Assembly: GCA_027076325.1 (NCBI GenBank)
Contig: JALTJZ010000070.1
Coordinates: 248,001-312,000 of the forward strand
Direction of reading: 5' to 3'
Length of the DNA: 64,000 nucleotides
DNA from: Chromatiales bacterium
Lineage (GTDB): Bacteria; Pseudomonadota; Gammaproteobacteria; UBA6429; Thiohalophilaceae
Of this stretch, positions 9,281 through 17,766 are shown piece after piece. The notes beneath the pieces are model-generated. The model saw nothing but the letters and a program-made list of their open reading frames with translations, ran no database searches and was not told the origin of the DNA. Made by a program: the position numbers and the translations under genes. The first letter of the stretch is position 1, and every line of letters starts with the position of its first letter.

Positions 9281-10252
9281 TTAACTTCCAGCAAACAGAT
9301 TCTGTATAAATTTTTTAACCGAAAAATGCCTGCTTAAATAAATTGCACCTTCAGGGTGTTTAATATAAAAGCCAGTAGTATTATTCTCGACTTCTCCATA
9401 CGGTTCGGCCAGTTGTTTTTTTGTAAAATAATCAAGCTCCCAGTCATATTTTTCTGAATTTGGTATTTTGGGTAAAAATACATCACGCCACTGTTCATTG
9501 GAATGCAGTACATGCCACAAATGTTCCAAAGTCCAATTTTCAAAATCGAGGAGTTCAAAATATTCTTTATTTGTAATACGCCTTGCATACGGTGTTGGAC
9601 TTTCCGCCGGTTGCTCGGCACTCTCCAGTTTGCCTGTATTTTCAAGTTGTTGTATGGCAGCAATCAGCATTGGTAGCGCGTATTTTTTTACAAGTATATT
9701 CCCAACATCCCTTGCGGGGCTGCCAAGTTTTAAAGTAAAGGAACCTTGTGCAACGATATTACCAGTATCAACCTTCTCATCAATATAGTGCAACGTAATG
9801 CCAGCAACCATATCCAGATTATAATATAACCAGAAATATGGGTTTGACCCCCTGTATTTCGGAAGCAACGAAGGATGAATATTAAGTGTACCAAACTGTG
9901 GGATTGAAAATATTTCTGAGGGTAAAATTGGCGCTTGATGTAAAACCAGCAAATCGGCAGACAAGCCCTGCAACCATTTTGTATAGTCTGCATTACTCAT
10001 CTTTACTTTCTCACAGTAAGCAATCTTTTGTTGTTTTGCATACCATGATAAATAAGGCAGCGGTTGCCTTTTAACCAGTTTCCAATATATTTTTTCTAAA
10101 AATTGCTTTACTCTACCCATACCAGAAAATTCATCTGATACTTCTGACACACCAACAATATTAACCCCACTCTTAACCAATGGGGTAACAATCATTTTTC
10201 CGGAACCAGTAAGTATAACAATGCGCAACTTATCAGCTTGCTGTGATGGCAT
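9281..10252 (-). CDS. Formyltransferase-family protein
   Basis: The 323-residue protein has a formyl-transferase fold. The LNIHPSLLPKYRG segment (about residues 128-140) gives the conserved Asn and His, and IDEKVDTGNIV gives the conserved Asp, so the Asn-His-Asp set of Fmt, PurN and ArnA is intact. The C-terminal 100 residues do not look like the Fmt OB-fold. Family members use 10-formyltetrahydrofolate to formylate an amine. Beside glycan genes, N-formylation of an amino sugar is a reasonable inference, but not shown. It is transcribed alone on this strand, convergent with the double hydrolases. Confidence 0.82.
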   Translation of the reverse strand: MPSQQADKLRIVILTGSGKMIVTPLVKSGVNIVGVSEVSDEFSGMGRVKQFLEKIYWKLVKRQPLPYLSWYAKQQKIAYCEKVKMSNADYTKWLQGLSADLLVLHQAPILPSEIFSIPQFGTLNIHPSLLPKYRGSNPYFWLYYNLDMVAGITLHYIDEKVDTGNIVAQGSFTLKLGSPARDVGNILVKKYALPMLIAAIQQLENTGKLESAEQPAESPTPYARRITNKEYFELLDFENWTLEHLWHVLHSNEQWRDVFLPKIPNSEKYDWELDYFTKKQLAEPYGEVENNTTGFYIKHPEGAIYLSRHFSVKKFIQNLFAGS

Positions 10253-10429
10253 AAAAATTAACTTATATTATTCTAAAAATTGTATTCAATTACGACTGGA
10301 TATAAGTTAAGACTAACATGTAAAATAGCAAAGCACTAAATAGTGCCGTAAAATATCTATACTCAGAAAAATTATATGTTATATAGGTAAAGCATCGCTT
10401 GGCAAAAAACAGATAACAGGTACAACCTC
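10253..10429. promoter_or_regulatory. Divergent intergenic region
   Basis: This 177-base AT-rich gap separates the formyltransferase-like gene from the rightward lipoprotein gene and must hold promoters for both. No clear operator or structured RNA was seen. Confidence 0.3.
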
Positions 10430-11197
10430 ATGATTAAACTATCGTATCACGTATTACGCACAGCCATTTTAACCTTGTTTTTAACTGGCTGTAGTGAAGA
10501 TTTAAGCAAAATGTCAACTATCGAACAGGCAATCCACCAACCTGACAGGTTCTCTGGTGACCGTTCAAGTGATAAAAGACGCAAACCACTTGATATATTA
10601 GAGTTTGCTGATATAAAAGCAGATATGCAAATCATTGACCTCCTTGGTGGCGGTGGCTACTACTCCGAACTATTTAATTATATTGTTGGAGACAAGGGCA
10701 AAGTCTACCTGCAAAATACAACACTCTTTTTACGATTTTCTAAAGATGAGCTCGAAAAACGGTTAAAAAATAATCGTCTCAAAAATGTTATACGACTCGA
10801 CAGTGATTTTGCCGATATGAAGTTACCTAAAAATGTTGACCTCATTTTTATCGGGCTAAGTTTTCATGACATCTATGTAAACAGAGAGGACAAACGTCTA
10901 ACCACAACAAGAGAAGAATTTTTTCCACAAATTTTTTCTGCTCTTAAACCCGGGGGCAAACTGCTTATTATCGATCATGCCGCAGAAACCGGAACAGGAA
11001 ACAGCTTAAGCACAAAACTACATCGTATTGACGAACAATGGACGATTAAAGATATTGAAAGTGCCGGATTCAAATTAATTAAAACATCTGATGTGTTACG
11101 CAACCCTGATGATGACCTTAACCTTGACATATGGAACAAGAAGGTCTTCCGTAAAACAGACCGGTTTGTTCATTTATATGAAAAACCAATAACTTAA
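10430..11197 (+). CDS. Lipoprotein with class I methyltransferase-like domain
   Basis: The 255-residue product starts with a basic, hydrophobic leader ending in the lipobox LTGC (Cys21), so export and lipid attachment are predicted. The rest looks like a class I methyltransferase of the COG4798 type. IIDLLGGGGYYSELF (about residues 70-84) resembles the SAM-binding glycine loop, FIGLSFHDIYVN follows, and LKPGGKLLIIDHAAETG is a post-motif strand typical of these enzymes. SAM is not expected in the periplasm, so it may bind something else or the domain may have lost activity. The sulfotransferase-like gene follows after 10 bases. Confidence 0.78.
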   Translation: MIKLSYHVLRTAILTLFLTGCSEDLSKMSTIEQAIHQPDRFSGDRSSDKRRKPLDILEFADIKADMQIIDLLGGGGYYSELFNYIVGDKGKVYLQNTTLFLRFSKDELEKRLKNNRLKNVIRLDSDFADMKLPKNVDLIFIGLSFHDIYVNREDKRLTTTREEFFPQIFSALKPGGKLLIIDHAAETGTGNSLSTKLHRIDEQWTIKDIESAGFKLIKTSDVLRNPDDDLNLDIWNKKVFRKTDRFVHLYEKPIT

Positions 11198-11207
11198 GTA
11201 TAAAATC

Positions 11208-12029
11208 ATGCCAAAAAATGTCCTTGTAGTTGGTATGCCACGTTCCGGCACTAGCATGACCGCCGCTATTTTTGCCAGTAATGGCTATTTTGTTGCCGAA
11301 GACCAAAGTAAAGAGCTCCGTGCCGGTGATGAATATAATCCTTCAGGCTATTGGGAAGCAGAACCCCTGATACAATGCAATGCAGAAATTTTTGCTGCTG
11401 CAGGCTTCAAGCATGACAATACCTGGCTATATGATTCAATTACCGATGACCAGGCCAATGCCATTTTATCACTTCAGCCGTCAGCAAAGCATCAGCAGCT
11501 TGTCGACAAGTTTAACCAGCATAACCCCTGGATTTGGAAAGATCCGCGTTTATGCTACACGTTAGGATATTGGTGGCCATTGCTGGATGCAACAACAACA
11601 AGTGTACTATTTCTCAAGCGTGACCCCAAAGAAATTTATAACAGTTTTATCCGCTTAAAGTGGCGTTCAACATCACAGGAAGACAAAGCTGATGTTTTAT
11701 CACGGATCCAGAAACATTTAGATGCAACTGAAGCAGCTTTAAAAAAATACAACATACCGCATATCGTTATCCATTATTCGGACTATAAAAACCACCCGGA
11801 AAAAACGGCCGACAAGCTAAGTCGCTTTTTTGACTTAGATTTAAATAAAGATGATTTGGGATACCAGAATAAGTACAATACCCATAGCTTGCGAGGTACC
11901 CTTTTACGAATAACTGACAAAATAGGCGACTTACTCCCACGCAACATCCGAACCATCATAAAAAAACTTATTCCAACATTTATCTGGAAAAAAATTAACC
12001 CGCATCGCTATTCTGATTCATCAAATTAA
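11208..12029 (+). CDS. Sulfotransferase family protein
   Basis: The 273-residue protein begins VLVVGMPRSGTSMTAA, the P-loop-like 5'-phosphosulfate-binding loop of PAPS-dependent sulfotransferases. WIWKDPRLCYTL and FLKRDPKEIYNSFIRLKWR (about residues 105-150) match the 3'-phosphate-binding region. No membrane segment is seen. Such enzymes sulfate carbohydrates or small metabolites. Placement between two methyltransferase-like genes in a sugar region suggests modification of a glycan or glycolipid, by inference. The start follows the lipoprotein stop by 10 bases, so they probably share a transcript. Confidence 0.82.
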   Translation: MPKNVLVVGMPRSGTSMTAAIFASNGYFVAEDQSKELRAGDEYNPSGYWEAEPLIQCNAEIFAAAGFKHDNTWLYDSITDDQANAILSLQPSAKHQQLVDKFNQHNPWIWKDPRLCYTLGYWWPLLDATTTSVLFLKRDPKEIYNSFIRLKWRSTSQEDKADVLSRIQKHLDATEAALKKYNIPHIVIHYSDYKNHPEKTADKLSRFFDLDLNKDDLGYQNKYNTHSLRGTLLRITDKIGDLLPRNIRTIIKKLIPTFIWKKINPHRYSDSSN

Positions 12030-12074
12030 CATGCCCACAGGTAAAAAACACACCAACTAAAAAGCAGAGCAACA

Positions 12075-12845
12075 ATGTCCATCAACCATATAAACCAGGC
12101 TGTTTACACAAATGTAAGTGTTGCAGCATCCTATGTAAACACATCTTTACAAACACCAGAAATAGCCATTTTAATTAAATATAAAGATTTTTATTACGGA
12201 AAAAAAATTCTTGACATTGGCTGTGGCGCAGGACGAACCAGCTTTCACTTTAAAAATTTCACCACCGATTACACCGGCGTTGATTATTCAAAAGAAATGA
12301 TTCATCACTGCAAAAAAAATTATCCCGAACTCCCCTTTTATGTTTGTGATGCAAGAGATTTAAGTCGCTTTAATGACAACAGCTTTGATTTTGTTATTTT
12401 TTCATATAATGGTATTGACTACATAACACACGAAGATCGCCTGGCCGTACTTAGAGAAATAAAACGGGTTTTAAAAAGTGGCGGGGTCTTTGTATTTTCT
12501 ACACACAATCGTAACTATACAAAAATTATTACAAAACCAGTTTTCGAAACCAGCCTTAATCCATTACGTTTATTACAAAATACAGCAGATTTTCTTAGCC
12601 AGAAACGCAACAACAATAAACTAAAAAGCGAACAAATTGAAGAACATGATTACTCAATTCTAAATGACAGTGGTGATGGTTTTTCATTGTTAACATACTA
12701 TATAACCAGAGAAAAACAAACCGAGCAACTAAACAACATTGGTTTTAAAACCCTCGATATATTCAACATGAATGGGGAAGAAGTCAACAGTAACACAGAT
12801 GACTCAAATGATTGCTGGTTATATTTTGTTGCCCAAAAACACTGA
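12075..12845 (+). CDS. Class I SAM-dependent methyltransferase
   Basis: The 256-residue protein shows motif I ILDIGCGAGRTSFHF (about residues 44-58), an acidic motif II-like segment VDYSKEM, and FDFVIFSYNGIDYI followed by VLREIKRVLKSGGVFVFSTHN, the usual Methyltransf_11/25 order. It appears cytosolic. It is the last gene of the lipoprotein/sulfotransferase/methyltransferase run, 45 bases after the previous stop. The substrate cannot be told; methylation of a sugar or lipid head group would fit the neighbourhood. It is strongly AT-rich, with many AAA and TTT codons, like the rest of the left end. Confidence 0.85.
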   Translation: MSINHINQAVYTNVSVAASYVNTSLQTPEIAILIKYKDFYYGKKILDIGCGAGRTSFHFKNFTTDYTGVDYSKEMIHHCKKNYPELPFYVCDARDLSRFNDNSFDFVIFSYNGIDYITHEDRLAVLREIKRVLKSGGVFVFSTHNRNYTKIITKPVFETSLNPLRLLQNTADFLSQKRNNNKLKSEQIEEHDYSILNDSGDGFSLLTYYITREKQTEQLNNIGFKTLDIFNMNGEEVNSNTDDSNDCWLYFVAQKH

Positions 12846-13077
12846 ATTAAAACTACTGCCAAATATTCAACCCTGTTAACTACAAACAACAAAGTAAAAC
12901 GTGGAATACGAACTTGTTTAAGACATTATGATATTAATGATGCACTGATAAAGGTATCAATAAGCAAATTAATAAAGAATAATAAAAAAATATTATAGCC
13001 ATTGGTTAATTTCGCAGTAAAATTGTTTCCTCTCCCACAATAAAGTTTGCTATATTGAGCAAAAAGGAGTTTTTTAT

Positions 13078-13398
13078 ATGAAAAGTCTACTTACATTAAT
13101 TATTTTGCTAAGTCTTTCTCGCTACGCTATTGCCGATGTTAAAGAGTTTGTTGAACCTAAAGTTGATGGTTATCGTATGGATTCCTGCCTGTCGTTTAGT
13201 AAAGATTGTATCAAACCAGCCGCTATGCAATGGTGCCGAAACCATGGTTTTAGCAAAGCAATTTACTGGGAAACATCTACTGATGGTGTTGGGCATATAT
13301 CACCAACTATAATGCTAAACAGCAAAGAAATATGCCGCAAAGCATATTGCCACGCATTTAATACCATAGTCTGCTACAAGGAAAAAAACAGGCAGTAG
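13078..13398 (+). CDS. Small Cys-rich secreted protein, unknown function
   Basis: The 106-residue product has a clear signal peptide (MKSLLTLIILLSLSRYAIA, cleavage likely after ADA-like residues near 20). The mature part has six cysteines in the pattern DSCLSFSKDC, then MQWCRNHGF, then EICRKAYC and IVCYKE, suggesting up to three disulfides in the periplasm or outside the cell. A good ribosome site (AAGGAG) precedes the ATG. I do not recognise a named family with confidence. It stands alone between the methyltransferase and a tRNA cluster. Confidence 0.7.
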   Translation: MKSLLTLIILLSLSRYAIADVKEFVEPKVDGYRMDSCLSFSKDCIKPAAMQWCRNHGFSKAIYWETSTDGVGHISPTIMLNSKEICRKAYCHAFNTIVCYKEKNRQ

Positions 13399-13631
13399 CC
13401 CCCTGCGTTAATGACTATTTCCAGTTATAAGTCGTGGTATAAAAACGACCTTGCATACCCCATTGGCAGTAAAAATAACGTAGGCAACGTTAAAATGAGC
13501 CAAAATCAGGCAATAGCGAAACGCACAACAGCTAAATTAACTTTATTCAAGCATCGATCCAGTAAATTTCGAGCTGTTTTTACAGGTCAAAATAACATTA
13601 AGTAACTTACTTAAGTCTTTGATGTATAAGA

Positions 13632-13718
13632 TGGTGCCCAGGGCCGGAATCGAACCGGCACGGTGTTTCCACCGAGGGATTTTAAGTCCCTTGCGTCTAC
13701 CAATTTCGCCACCTGGGC
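13632..13718 (-). tRNA. tRNA-Leu (TAA)
   Basis: Read on the minus strand, the acceptor GCCCAGG pairs with CCTGGGC and is followed by an encoded ACCA end. The anticodon stem GGGA/TCCC encloses a loop with anticodon TAA, and a long variable arm typical of class II tRNAs is present. It is the third of three tRNAs after pgsA, the order known from E. coli (glyW-cysT-leuZ). Confidence 0.96.
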
Positions 13719-13724
13719 TTCAAG

Positions 13725-13798
13725 TGGAGGCGGAACCCGGAGTCGAACCGAGGTAGATGGATTTGCAATCCACTGCATAGCCACTTTGCTATTCCGCC
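13725..13798 (-). tRNA. tRNA-Cys (GCA)
   Basis: On the minus strand the acceptor GGCGGAA pairs with TTCCGCC and an encoded TCCA end follows. The anticodon loop carries GCA within the stem TGGAT/ATCCA, and the T-loop GGTTCGACTC is standard. It sits 6 bases from tRNA-Leu, so the two are processed from one transcript. Confidence 0.96.
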
Positions 13799-13834
13799 AT
13801 GTATGTTGTGCAAGTTAGTCTAACACAACATAAA

Positions 13835-13865
13835 AAAACCCCGAACTGGTAAATATCGGGGTTTT
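13835..13865 (-). terminator. Hairpin between tRNA-Gly and tRNA-Cys
   Basis: CCCCGA at 13839-13844 pairs with TCGGGG at 13856-13861, flanked by matching A and T runs (13835-13838 and 13862-13865). On the minus strand a run of T follows the stem, as in a Rho-independent terminator. Its position inside the tRNA run suggests partial termination or processing. Confidence 0.7.
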
Positions 13866-13874
13866 ATTTTAATT

Positions 13875-13950
<76 letters not shown>

Positions 13951-14001
13951 TTAATCAAAGGATGCGTATTGTAATGAAATAGGCTTTTCTGTCAAGACAA
14001 A

Positions 14002-14574
14002 TTATTGATTTTCCTGGCTTTCGTAGAGGCTCGGCCAAGCGGCTTTTAAGTAGCCCAGCATCGACCAAATTGTCAGCCCCGCTGCAATATACAGGAAGAT
14101 TTTGCCGGTTGCGAGGGCGCTCACCCCCCATAGCGGCACTTCATAGAGCATAAGGCCAATAGCCAGCATTTGAAAACCGGTTTTAATCTTACCAGGGTAG
14201 CCAACCTGTACTTTTGCACGTTCACCCAGATTTGCCATCCATTCGCGCAGTGCAGATACGGTAATTTCACGACCCACAATAATCACTGCCGCCACGGTTA
14301 CCCCAAACGTTGGGTATTTGCTAACAAGGCACACCAGCACCGTGGCAACCATGAGTTTATCGGCCACGGGATCTAAAAAGGCACCAAAAGCCGATTGCTG
14401 ATCCCAACGCCGTGCCAGATAGCCATCGAGCCAGTCCGTTATACTGGCGAGAAAGAAAATAGCGGCCAGTATATAGTTATTAACCCCCCACAGTGGAATA
14501 TAAAATACCAGCAAAAAAACCGGGATAAAAACGATTCGTGCAACGGTTAACTGGTTCGGTAAACTTAGCTTCAT
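14002..14574 (-). CDS. pgsA: CDP-diacylglycerol-glycerol-3-phosphate 3-phosphatidyltransferase
   Basis: The start chosen (ATG at 14574, MKLSLPNQLT) gives 190 residues and aligns with the usual PgsA start; a further-upstream ATG would overlap uvrC. The CDP-alcohol phosphotransferase motif DGxxAR-x8-G-x3-D-x3-D is visible as DWLDGYLARRWDQQSAFGAFLDPVADK (about residues 55-80). Several hydrophobic helices follow. The enzyme makes phosphatidylglycerophosphate, the precursor of phosphatidylglycerol, at the inner membrane. It follows uvrC and precedes the tRNA cluster, a conserved gammaproteobacterial order. Confidence 0.95.
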   Translation of the reverse strand: MKLSLPNQLTVARIVFIPVFLLVFYIPLWGVNNYILAAIFFLASITDWLDGYLARRWDQQSAFGAFLDPVADKLMVATVLVCLVSKYPTFGVTVAAVIIVGREITVSALREWMANLGERAKVQVGYPGKIKTGFQMLAIGLMLYEVPLWGVSALATGKIFLYIAAGLTIWSMLGYLKAAWPSLYESQENQ

Positions 14575-14614
14575 TTGCTTATTTTGCCCTGCTTGTACGC
14601 AGAGCTTTATTCCT

Positions 14615-16501
14615 TCATTCTGTATGAAATGCATCATAGATTAATTGCGCCAACTTTTCACTGATACCGTGCACCGAAGCAATATCCTCCACACCAGCAC
14701 GTGCCACTTCCTGTAAACCACCAAATTGTTTCAACACTTGCTGCCGTCTTTTAGGCCCCAGGCCGGGAATTTGCTCCAACACTGATGTATTACGTGTTTT
14801 CTGGCGCTGCGCACGATGGCCGCTAATGGCAAAACGATGTGCTTCGTCCCGACACTGCTGAATAAGGTGTAACGCAGCTGAATCTGCCGGTAAACGTACT
14901 TGAGTGTGAGTTTTAGCAAGGTATAAGGTGTCGAAACAGGCCTTGCGCCCTTCGCCTTTGGTTATGCCAATCAGTAGAATATCGTTAAGTTGTAGTTCCT
15001 GCATCACTTCTTCGGCTTGTTTAACCTGCCCTTTGCCACCGTCTATCAGCAAAATATCCGGCTGTTTGGCTTCGCCTTTTTTTACCCGCTGATAGCGCCG
15101 CATCAGTGCCTGCTTCATCGCCGCGTAGTCATCACCGGCAACAACCCCTTTTATATTAAAACGCCGATAGTCCGATTTGGAGAAGCCTTGCGTGGTCATT
15201 ACCACACAGGAGGCCACGGTAGACTCACCCGACGAATGACTAATATCAAAACACTCAAGCCGTATGGGTAATTCATCCAGTTGCAACGCACTTTGCAGGT
15301 TGTCAAAACGCTGTAACAAAGTTTCTTTACTATTAATGTACTGCAACAAAGACTGGTTGGCATTTTGTTGTGCCATGTCGAGCCAGCGCTGTCGAAAACC
15401 ACGTACGCTATATTTAATCACAACCTTGTGGTTTATCTGCTCAGTTAATACCTGCTGAATCAAGTCGGTATCAGAAAGCGGTTCCGTTATGATAATTTCT
15501 GGCGGAATCACATGTTGTGATGACAGGTAATACTGCGGTATGAAGGTATCAAGTAACACCTGCGACATACTTTGTTCATCAAAAATATTTTTTAGCTTTG
15601 GGTAAAAAGCTTTGCTACCTAAACTGCGGCCACCCCGAATGGTAATAACCTGTATACAACCCAGGCCGTTTTGTACACTCACGGCAATCACGTCGACGTC
15701 ACCGGCATCGGTATGAATATACTGTTTTTCAAGAATCTGCCGCAAGTGGATAATTTGGTCGCGCAATACAGCGGCCTTTTCGTAGTCCTGTTTAGCGGCT
15801 GTTTGCTCCATTTTAGCGACCAGTTCATTAACCACCTCATTGCTTTTTCCGGACAAAAACAACTTAGCGTGATGCACATCAAAGGCATAGTCTTCTTCAC
15901 TTACCATGCCGGTGCAAGGCCCGGTACAACGTTTAATCTGATACTGTAAACAGGGGCGCGAACGGTTTTTAAAAAATTGGTTGTCGCACTGCCTCACTGG
16001 AAATATTTTTTGTAACAGGTTTAAAGTTTCACGCACAGCACCCGCACCTGGATACGGCCCAAAGTAATCCCCCTTGTTATGTTGCTTGCCCCGAAAAATA
16101 CTTAAGCGTGGAAACTTTTCCTGTGAGGACAAGTAAATATAGGGGTAACTTTTGTCGTCACGATATAATACGTTGTAACGTGGCTTTAAGGTCTTAATCA
16201 GGTTATTTTCAAGCAGCAGGGCTTCGTTTTCGGTGTGTGTAACGGTGGTTTCCATTGTGGCTATTTTTGAAACCAGTACTTTTGTTTTAGGGCTGTCGAC
16301 CGACTTCAGAAAATAACTGGCAACTCGGTTCTTTAAGTTTTTAGCTTTACCAACATAGATTACGGTATTGCTCGCATCCAGCATGCGGTAAACACCCGGG
16401 CTGGCTGGCAGGGTTTTTAAAAAACTTTTTGCATCAAACTTTTTTGCTGGGTTAGTTTTCTCAGAGTTTACTTTAGTTTTATGGGTGTGTTGGTTCGGCA
16501 T
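14615..16501 (-). CDS. uvrC: UvrABC excinuclease subunit C
   Basis: With the ATG at 16501 the protein has 628 residues, close to the family's roughly 610; a TTG at 16519 is an alternative start. The N-terminus has a Lys-rich leader of about 20 residues before the GIY-YIG nuclease (SPGVYRMLD, then VIYVGKAKNLKNRV). A UVR motif (DYEKAAVLRDQI) follows near residue 205. The RNase-H-like 5'-nuclease region includes ECFDISHSSG and LLIDGGKGQ, and helix-hairpin-helix repeats (IPGLGPKRRQQVL) close the protein. It makes both incisions in nucleotide excision repair. It is flanked by uvrY and pgsA as in E. coli. Confidence 0.96.
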   Translation of the reverse strand: MPNQHTHKTKVNSEKTNPAKKFDAKSFLKTLPASPGVYRMLDASNTVIYVGKAKNLKNRVASYFLKSVDSPKTKVLVSKIATMETTVTHTENEALLLENNLIKTLKPRYNVLYRDDKSYPYIYLSSQEKFPRLSIFRGKQHNKGDYFGPYPGAGAVRETLNLLQKIFPVRQCDNQFFKNRSRPCLQYQIKRCTGPCTGMVSEEDYAFDVHHAKLFLSGKSNEVVNELVAKMEQTAAKQDYEKAAVLRDQIIHLRQILEKQYIHTDAGDVDVIAVSVQNGLGCIQVITIRGGRSLGSKAFYPKLKNIFDEQSMSQVLLDTFIPQYYLSSQHVIPPEIIITEPLSDTDLIQQVLTEQINHKVVIKYSVRGFRQRWLDMAQQNANQSLLQYINSKETLLQRFDNLQSALQLDELPIRLECFDISHSSGESTVASCVVMTTQGFSKSDYRRFNIKGVVAGDDYAAMKQALMRRYQRVKKGEAKQPDILLIDGGKGQVKQAEEVMQELQLNDILLIGITKGEGRKACFDTLYLAKTHTQVRLPADSAALHLIQQCRDEAHRFAISGHRAQRQKTRNTSVLEQIPGLGPKRRQQVLKQFGGLQEVARAGVEDIASVHGISEKLAQLIYDAFHTE

Positions 16502-16548
16502 TTGCGTTTGCGTAAACAAGCTTAAAGCAGCAGGTGATTTATCAACGT

Positions 16549-17211
16549 TTAGTGTGTACCGTGTTTATCAATAAAACCATGTTGCAATGCAATGCGCGCA
16601 AGCTCCATATCATTATGTACACCTAACTTGGTATACAGACGGTGCCGATAAGTACTAATGGTTTTAGGGCTTAAAGACAGTTTGTCGGAAATAGCACTAA
16701 TCTTCTGGCCATCCATTAGCATAATCATCACCTGAAGCTCACGTTCCGATAATGATTCAAACGGTGACACTTCAAATTCCGGCATTTGTGTTAATGCCAT
16801 TTGTTGTGCAATGTCTGGACAGATATAACGCCGTCCACCCATCACTTCACGCATGGCATGTATCATTTCATTTATGTCGCTGCCTTTGGTTAAATAACCT
16901 ACCGCACCGGCTTTTAGCAAGCGTTGTGGAAAAATATCATCATCATGCATGGTTACACCGATAATTCTAAATTCAGGATTAATTTGCAGCAGTTTTTTAG
17001 TTGCTTCCAGACCACCGATCCCCGGCATGTTAATGTCCATTAAAATAATATCAATCGACTTATTTTTAATTACTCTTTCTTTCGCTTCATGGATGGCTTC
17101 TTCACCCGATGCCGCTTCGGCAACAACCTGAAACCCATCTACATCATTTATTAATCGTTTCAATCCGGTACGGACTAAATCGTGGTCATCAACCAGCATG
17201 ACTTTGATCAT
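16549..17211 (-). CDS. uvrY: LuxR-type response regulator, UvrY/GacA family
   Basis: The 220-residue protein has a receiver domain (MIKVMLVDDHDLVRTGL; phosphoacceptor Asp in IILMDINMPG, about residue 58; Lys in YLTKGSD) and a C-terminal LuxR helix-turn-helix (LSERELQVMIMLMDGQKIS, then SPKTISTYRHRLYTKL). Orthologues answer the BarA/GacS sensor and drive small RNAs of the Csr/Rsm system; that is family knowledge, not visible here. Location directly upstream of uvrC is the classic order. No partner kinase lies in the window. Confidence 0.93.
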   Translation of the reverse strand: MIKVMLVDDHDLVRTGLKRLINDVDGFQVVAEAASGEEAIHEAKERVIKNKSIDIILMDINMPGIGGLEATKKLLQINPEFRIIGVTMHDDDIFPQRLLKAGAVGYLTKGSDINEMIHAMREVMGGRRYICPDIAQQMALTQMPEFEVSPFESLSERELQVMIMLMDGQKISAISDKLSLSPKTISTYRHRLYTKLGVHNDMELARIALQHGFIDKHGTH

Positions 17212-17362
17212 TAAATATACTCAAATTAAATGTTTATAAACTGACAGTGTAGAATAAAATTATTGAACAATAGAAATATTTTTGGCCTGAATTAGAGCTA
17301 ATAAATAAGTTTAACTTTAAACTGCAACTTAATGTTTCAACACGTTTTATTCTCGAACGGTG

Positions 17363-17641
17363 CTAATATCTCCAATCTTCACCACTGCTATCAGATCGGC
17401 TTTCAGCCCCATCACCACCTGACAAGCTCGTTAAATGCACAACACGTTCCAGGTGGCTATTTGCAAGTACTTTAGTTCCAAAAGGGCCTGCAACACCCTT
17501 GTTAGTTTCGAGTTCTTCATTTTCCCGGCGCATATAGACAAACCAGCCCTCATTCATAATGTGAAAAAAGCGATCCGCATTAACCCGGTACTGCTTTCCT
17601 CGGCGGCGCATTTTGCTGGTCGTATTAAATAAATAGTCCAT
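17363..17641 (-). CDS. Small conserved-looking protein, unknown function
   Basis: This 92-residue protein has the core YRVNADRFFHIMNEGWFVYMRRE followed by AGPFGTKVLANSHLERVVHL and an acidic, Ser-rich tail. The layout (charged start, aromatic GWFVYMRR, then GPF and a short helix) resembles the small DUF6316-type proteins of gammaproteobacteria as I recall them, but I am not certain. It has no signal peptide or membrane segment. It lies between two response-regulator genes on the same strand, so a link to signalling is possible but unproven. Confidence 0.6.
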   Translation of the reverse strand: MDYLFNTTSKMRRRGKQYRVNADRFFHIMNEGWFVYMRRENEELETNKGVAGPFGTKVLANSHLERVVHLTSLSGGDGAESRSDSSGEDWRY

Positions 17642-17766
17642 ATCGCTCTAAATCTGAATATTCTGAAGGTATTATATTACAGTGTAACCCAATTATCCGT
17701 AAACTGTATGTAGGACAATGCCTACATGGAACCGAGGATTTCACTTACAAAGAGCGTCTTTATAGC

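Noticed and set aside
9468-9788. 106-codon frame antisense to the formyltransferase gene
   Set aside because: The opposite strand has catalytic motifs; this is a shadow frame.
1-13000. Genomic island with integrase or insertion sequence
   Set aside because: The region is AT-rich, but no integrase, transposase or attachment-site repeat was found, and the nearby tRNA genes are intact without a duplicated end.
13411-13605. 64-codon open frame after the Cys-rich protein
   Set aside because: No ribosome site before the ATG, no domain, and a composition like random sequence in the gap before the tRNA genes.
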